Translations under genes and position numbers: made by a program | Assembly (NCBI GenBank): GCA_004558955.1 | Contig: SFZC01000086.1 | Location: 1 to 8,325, forward strand | Direction of reading: 5' to 3' | DNA length: 8,325 bases | Origin: a bacterium | Lineage (GTDB): Bacteria > Cyanobacteriota > Vampirovibrionia > Gastranaerophilales > Gastranaerophilaceae | In this document: piece by piece, positions 5,961 to 8,325 of the stretch | Numbering within the stretch: position 1 is the stretch's first letter | Layout: every line of letters starts with the position of its first letter | The notes under the pieces: model-generated | The model's input: only the letters and a program-made list of their open reading frames with translations | Told to the model about the DNA's origin: nothing | Databases searched by the model: none

Positions 5961-6572
5961 GTACTCCAGCCTCCATTCCTCTTTATTTTTCACGGCTTTT
6001 ACTGCATTCTCCAGATTTTGGACCAAAATACTCTTTCCTTCTTTTCCAGTCAGCCATTCCAGAAAATCTTTCATTTCTTCCGATACATCATCTGCATCGC
6101 CACCTGCACACAGAAAAATCTTTGCAGCTTCGTCTCCCAATCCAAGCTGTGGTCGCTCCTTGCAAAGATTCTCAAACGTATACTTATGCAGGCCCTCGCC
6201 AAAAAAATCAAACGGACAAATAAAAATCACATAGCTCTTTTTCAGCTTTCTGTAATCTGCCCCCCGTTCAATAAGATTTAAATCGATCATTCCCTGATAA
6301 TATCTTGACCTTTTGGCAAGATTGCCATTTTTCGTAGCCTGCATCTCACAATCGAAAACAGTGTCCGTGTCATCTTCGCTATACACATCAAAACGTACGC
6401 CCCTACCGTCTGCTGTAAGTTCAATGGGTTGTTGTTTATCCAGCCGGGTAAACCGTCCAACCTTTCTACCCATGATAAGTTCTAATAATTCATGACATAA
6501 CTGCGGATTTGTTGTAAGTACTTTACAGAACATAAAATCATCTGTAAAGGTCAATTGTTCGTAATTTTTCAT
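5781..6572 (-). CDS. Rpn-family PD-(D/E)XK nuclease (recombination-promoting nuclease / putative transposase)
   Basis: The 263-residue protein has the layout of the Rpn/PDDEXK_2 family (TIGR01784/PF12784 type). It has the N-terminal signature LTFTDDFMFCKVL (7-19), then GVRFDVYSEDD with D62 and VFDCEMQ with E76-x-Q78, the usual D...ExQ active site. KRSRYYQGMIDLNLI (87-101) and SYVIFICPFDFFGEGLHKYT (113-132) follow. The C-terminus (about 205-263) is a charged helix, KGREEGREQQAKD, followed by a helix-turn-helix-like SIEEIADCVDFDVETVKKWI. Family members are DNA endonucleases, and E. coli Rpn proteins act as toxic anti-phage nucleases restrained by a small protein made from the gene's own 3' end. 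The ATG at 6572 has AAAGG six bases upstream, and a promoter lies at 6674-6703. Length and motifs look intact. Confidence 0.92.
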   Translation of the reverse strand: MKNYEQLTFTDDFMFCKVLTTNPQLCHELLELIMGRKVGRFTRLDKQQPIELTADGRGVRFDVYSEDDTDTVFDCEMQATKNGNLAKRSRYYQGMIDLNLIERGADYRKLKKSYVIFICPFDFFGEGLHKYTFENLCKERPQLGLGDEAAKIFLCAGGDADDVSEEMKDFLEWLTGKEGKSILVQNLENAVKAVKNKEEWRLEYMTLLMRDQEMMQKGREEGREQQAKDTAIRMSKKGRSIEEIADCVDFDVETVKKWITALI

Positions 6573-6673
6573 TAAATGCCTTTCTACTCTCCCAGATAGA
6601 AATAACTTCTAAACATCTTAATGAAAAACCTTGTGCCTCCTTCCCCCATTATAATTCAATGTTGTCTGCTTAT

Positions 6674-6703
6674 ACTATATCGTATATGACTATTTTAATG
6701 CAA
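6674..6703 (-). promoter_or_regulatory. Probable rpn promoter
   Basis: On the minus strand TTGCAT (6698-6703) and TATAGT (6674-6679) are separated by 18 bases, about 100 bases before the rpn start. Two short inverted repeats overlap it: TATAC/GTATA across the -10 (6671-6686) and AACTAT/ATAGTT across the -35 (6702-6724). These could be operator half-sites, but they are short and AT-rich. The leader also contains an unused-looking GGAGG at 6636-6640. Confidence 0.45.
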
Positions 6704-6797
6704 CTATATTTTAGTGCGATAGTTCAAAAAAATCCATTTAAATATATCTTTCATGGAACTAATGATTGACTCACATAATCACACACGCACTTGATTA

Positions 6798-7315
6798 TCA
6801 ACTAATTATTTTCCCTTCCGCAATAAAAGTTTTAATTTTTCCTATTGTTTTAATCATACTCTTCATACAGCAAATACATATTGGGCCTAATATACTCACT
6901 ATTATCCCCACAAGTAATACATATATATCGCTAAAATAATTGTTCAATGCTGTTCCTTTTAATCCTTTCATAAGTAATACAAATATAAATGGCTTTTTGT
7001 CTTTTAATAAAAATGAATCCACCACGTCAAAGCTTATAAAAATTGTTAATACAATTAATATTCCACTTGCAACTATCAATTTTATAATATATTTGTTAAT
7101 ATCATGATCTTTTACTCTTTCTTTTAGGATTGTAACATCTTTTTCTAATCTAAAATATGAATTCCTATATAATTTGCATCTAAAACTTCATATTTTACAG
7201 AAAGATTTCCCTTGTCTTGTGGAAAAATCACCCTCATAGCAACTATTCTTTTTACAATGTCCAATGAATTTCTGATCCCCATAAAAGTTCTGTTATCATA
7301 TATGCAATAACACAA
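6798..7315 (-). pseudogene. Membrane-protein gene split by a frameshift
   Basis: Two adjoining frames look like halves of one gene. The first (7145-7315, 56 residues) starts at a TTG with GGAGGAGG just upstream, inside the end of the previous gene, and reads TFMGIRNSLDIVKRIVAMRV through NLSVKYEVLDANYIGIHILD, then TAG. The second, in the next frame, has no usable start with a ribosome binding site but is clearly coding from LEKDVTILKERVKDHDINKY onward. It has two membrane segments (LIVASGILIVLTIFISF and DIYVLLVGIIVSILGPICIC) and stops at 6798. Restoring one T near 7146 (GATTAG to GATTTAG) would join ...HILD to LEKDV... and give about 172 residues: a soluble N-terminal part, a short coiled coil and two transmembrane helices. 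The downstream piece alone could be read from a TTG at 7079 (93 residues). No family is recognised. A sequencing error is possible. Confidence 0.6.
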
Positions 7316-7316
7316 A

Positions 7317-7979
7317 CTACCTCCTCCGATCCCTATGTAATTTTCTTATGCGTTCTACTGGCAACAAAATTACTACTCCATATAAAAACGCAAGTACGAT
7401 CTGAACATATCTTTGCCAATTAAAATACCACATCAAGTATGAAATTAAAACAGTCCCCCCCAAAAGTAATATTGAAGTTTCTATAATTCTATCATGACCA
7501 ACTTTGATTGATTCAATAACTTCCTTTATAGACATTGTATCTATCCAAATCATTCTTCCAAATAAAATTGCAATTGGTATAACCCATCCAATAATTCTTT
7601 CCGATATCATTTTGATAGAAACAATAATAAATGCAATTTCTATTATAAATAGGTACTCTTCCTTTGTTGGCTTATACTTGCTTTTTTGATTAATCCACTT
7701 TTGACATAGCCATTTACTTATTAAACCTATCCCCCCATAAAAAAATGTAAGAATGATTCCATTAGTATATTTTTCATCTAATAAAAAAATTTGCTCCAGA
7801 TAATAATATGCATATAATCCAACTGTCAAAGTCAGACAATATATCATAAAAATATCTAATTCTCCTTTTATGTAGTCACATGCTACTTTACCATATCTCT
7901 TTAAATACAAAAACTTAAAAAAATTAATCATTATTGCTATTGTTACAACATCAATTATTACCCAATTTATTATATACAT
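7317..7979 (-). CDS. Polytopic membrane protein of unknown function
   Basis: The 220-residue protein has about six to seven hydrophobic segments, near residues 5-25, 41-61, 72-92, 109-125, 128-146, 167-186 and 190-207. The loops are short and basic and the tail is strongly basic, ERIRKLHRDRRR, which should lie in the cytoplasm. There is no motif I can assign to a transporter or enzyme family. The ATG at 7979 is preceded by GGGAG at short spacing. The last codons (CGG AGG AGG TAG) double as the ribosome binding site of the next gene, whose start is one base past the stop, so the two were translated as a coupled pair. They may form a membrane complex, but the partner appears frameshifted here. 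Confidence 0.75.
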   Translation of the reverse strand: MYIINWVIIDVVTIAIMINFFKFLYLKRYGKVACDYIKGELDIFMIYCLTLTVGLYAYYYLEQIFLLDEKYTNGIILTFFYGGIGLISKWLCQKWINQKSKYKPTKEEYLFIIEIAFIIVSIKMISERIIGWVIPIAILFGRMIWIDTMSIKEVIESIKVGHDRIIETSILLLGGTVLISYLMWYFNWQRYVQIVLAFLYGVVILLPVERIRKLHRDRRR

Positions 7980-8021
7980 TCTTCTCCCTTTCCGTATACG
8001 AACTAAGTATTTACCCCAAAA

Positions 8022-8213
8022 TTAAAAAACAATAGTTACAAAAATTATATACTCAACTTTTCCAACCGATATTCCGAATAAATCTTGAATAAATGCAGCT
8101 TGAGAAGCAATCCATTCGACTTCATAGTCAGAAACACCACATGGCTTCATGATATTGAACTTGCGAAGCAGTTTTACACTCTGAAGTTCTTTTAATACAG
8201 GAAAATCAATTGT
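8022..8213 (-). pseudogene. Gene remnant, unidentified
   Basis: An open stretch of about 63 codons on the minus strand reads FPVLKELQSVKLLRKFNIMK, then SDYEVEWIASQAAFIQDLFG, and ends in a hydrophobic tail, YIIFVTIVF. It looks coding, but the frame is closed by a TAA at 8214-8216 and there is no ribosome binding site. The only ATG (8150, giving 42 residues) is in the middle of the coding-like stretch. The hydrophobic end may be read-through into non-coding sequence. It is probably the 3' part of a decayed gene. Part of it (the AFIQDLF codons) is repeated in the opposite direction at the right edge. Confidence 0.35.
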
Positions 8214-8325
8214 TTATATCAGATTAGATTTTCTGGTAAGAAAATTGATTTATATACAAAAAATCGATGCCTTCTCACCCAAAGGTCAACAACAGCTTGG
8301 TCTGCATTTATTCAAGATTTATTCG
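8075..8325. repeat. 24-bp inverted repeat at the right edge
   Basis: Bases 8302-8325 are the exact reverse complement of 8075-8098 (24 of 24). The copies are 203 bases apart and the right copy is cut by the window end, so the match may be longer. On the left side the identity stops at once (8099 versus 8301). The stretch between and upstream of the ATG at 7979 holds the remnant at 8022-8213, a shorter 9-bp inverted repeat (8203-8211 / 8243-8251), and no other feature I can support. Confidence 0.7.

Noticed and set aside
5895..6495. Plus-strand reading frames opposite rpn
   Set aside because: They are antisense shadows of a well-supported nuclease gene, with no ribosome binding sites or recognisable domains.
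6584..6616. 10-codon leader frame just before the rpn ribosome binding site
   Set aside because: The upstream GGAGG is 19 bases from its ATG, too far, and no terminator or alternative fold accompanies it.
1..8325. CRISPR array, tRNA or rRNA
   Set aside because: No regularly spaced direct repeats, cloverleaf with CCA end or rRNA-like stretch was seen on either strand.

Overview
The DNA is AT-rich, and every gene I can support lies on the minus strand. The close gene spacing, the GGAGG-type ribosome binding sites, the InlB-type (Listeria-Bacteroides) repeat in a secreted protein and an Rpn-type PD-(D/E)XK protein point to a low-GC Firmicute, most likely a gut Clostridia/Lachnospiraceae member. 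That placement is inference from protein style; there is no rRNA or other marker. The content looks like an accessory or defence-type region.

Read in the direction of transcription (right to left): the right edge (7980-8325) holds a gene remnant and a 24-bp inverted repeat. Next come a polytopic membrane protein (7317-7979) and, one base after its stop, a second membrane gene (6798-7315) that appears to be split by a single-base frameshift near 7145. A promoter at 6674-6703 then precedes an Rpn-family nuclease (5781-6572). That gene carries a strong ribosome binding site in front of an in-frame internal ATG (5960), the arrangement known for Rpn proteins that make a small C-terminal antitoxin. 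Two very small overlapping reading frames (5692-5802 and 5529-5699) follow it.

A good promoter (5397-5425) then drives a 21-codon reading frame (5280-5345) whose stop codon lies inside a 16-bp terminator hairpin (5246-5288). About 100 bases later an operon of four genes begins: a secreted protein with an InlB-type repeat (3489-5150), a small lysine/glycine-rich protein (3073-3423), a Shedu-type (DUF4263) nuclease (1813-3054) and a second, unrecognised PD-(D/E)XK-like protein with a TTG start (285-1784). The promoter/short ORF/terminator/operon order resembles a transcription attenuator.

The left edge holds three inverted repeats (141-267) and the first 41 codons of an AAA/SMC-like ATPase with a Walker A motif (1-125).

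Three separate PD-(D/E)XK proteins and an ATPase in one short stretch suggest a defence island. The coupling of a secreted protein to a Shedu nuclease in one operon is the least expected feature. No tRNA, rRNA, CRISPR array or complete insertion sequence was seen.
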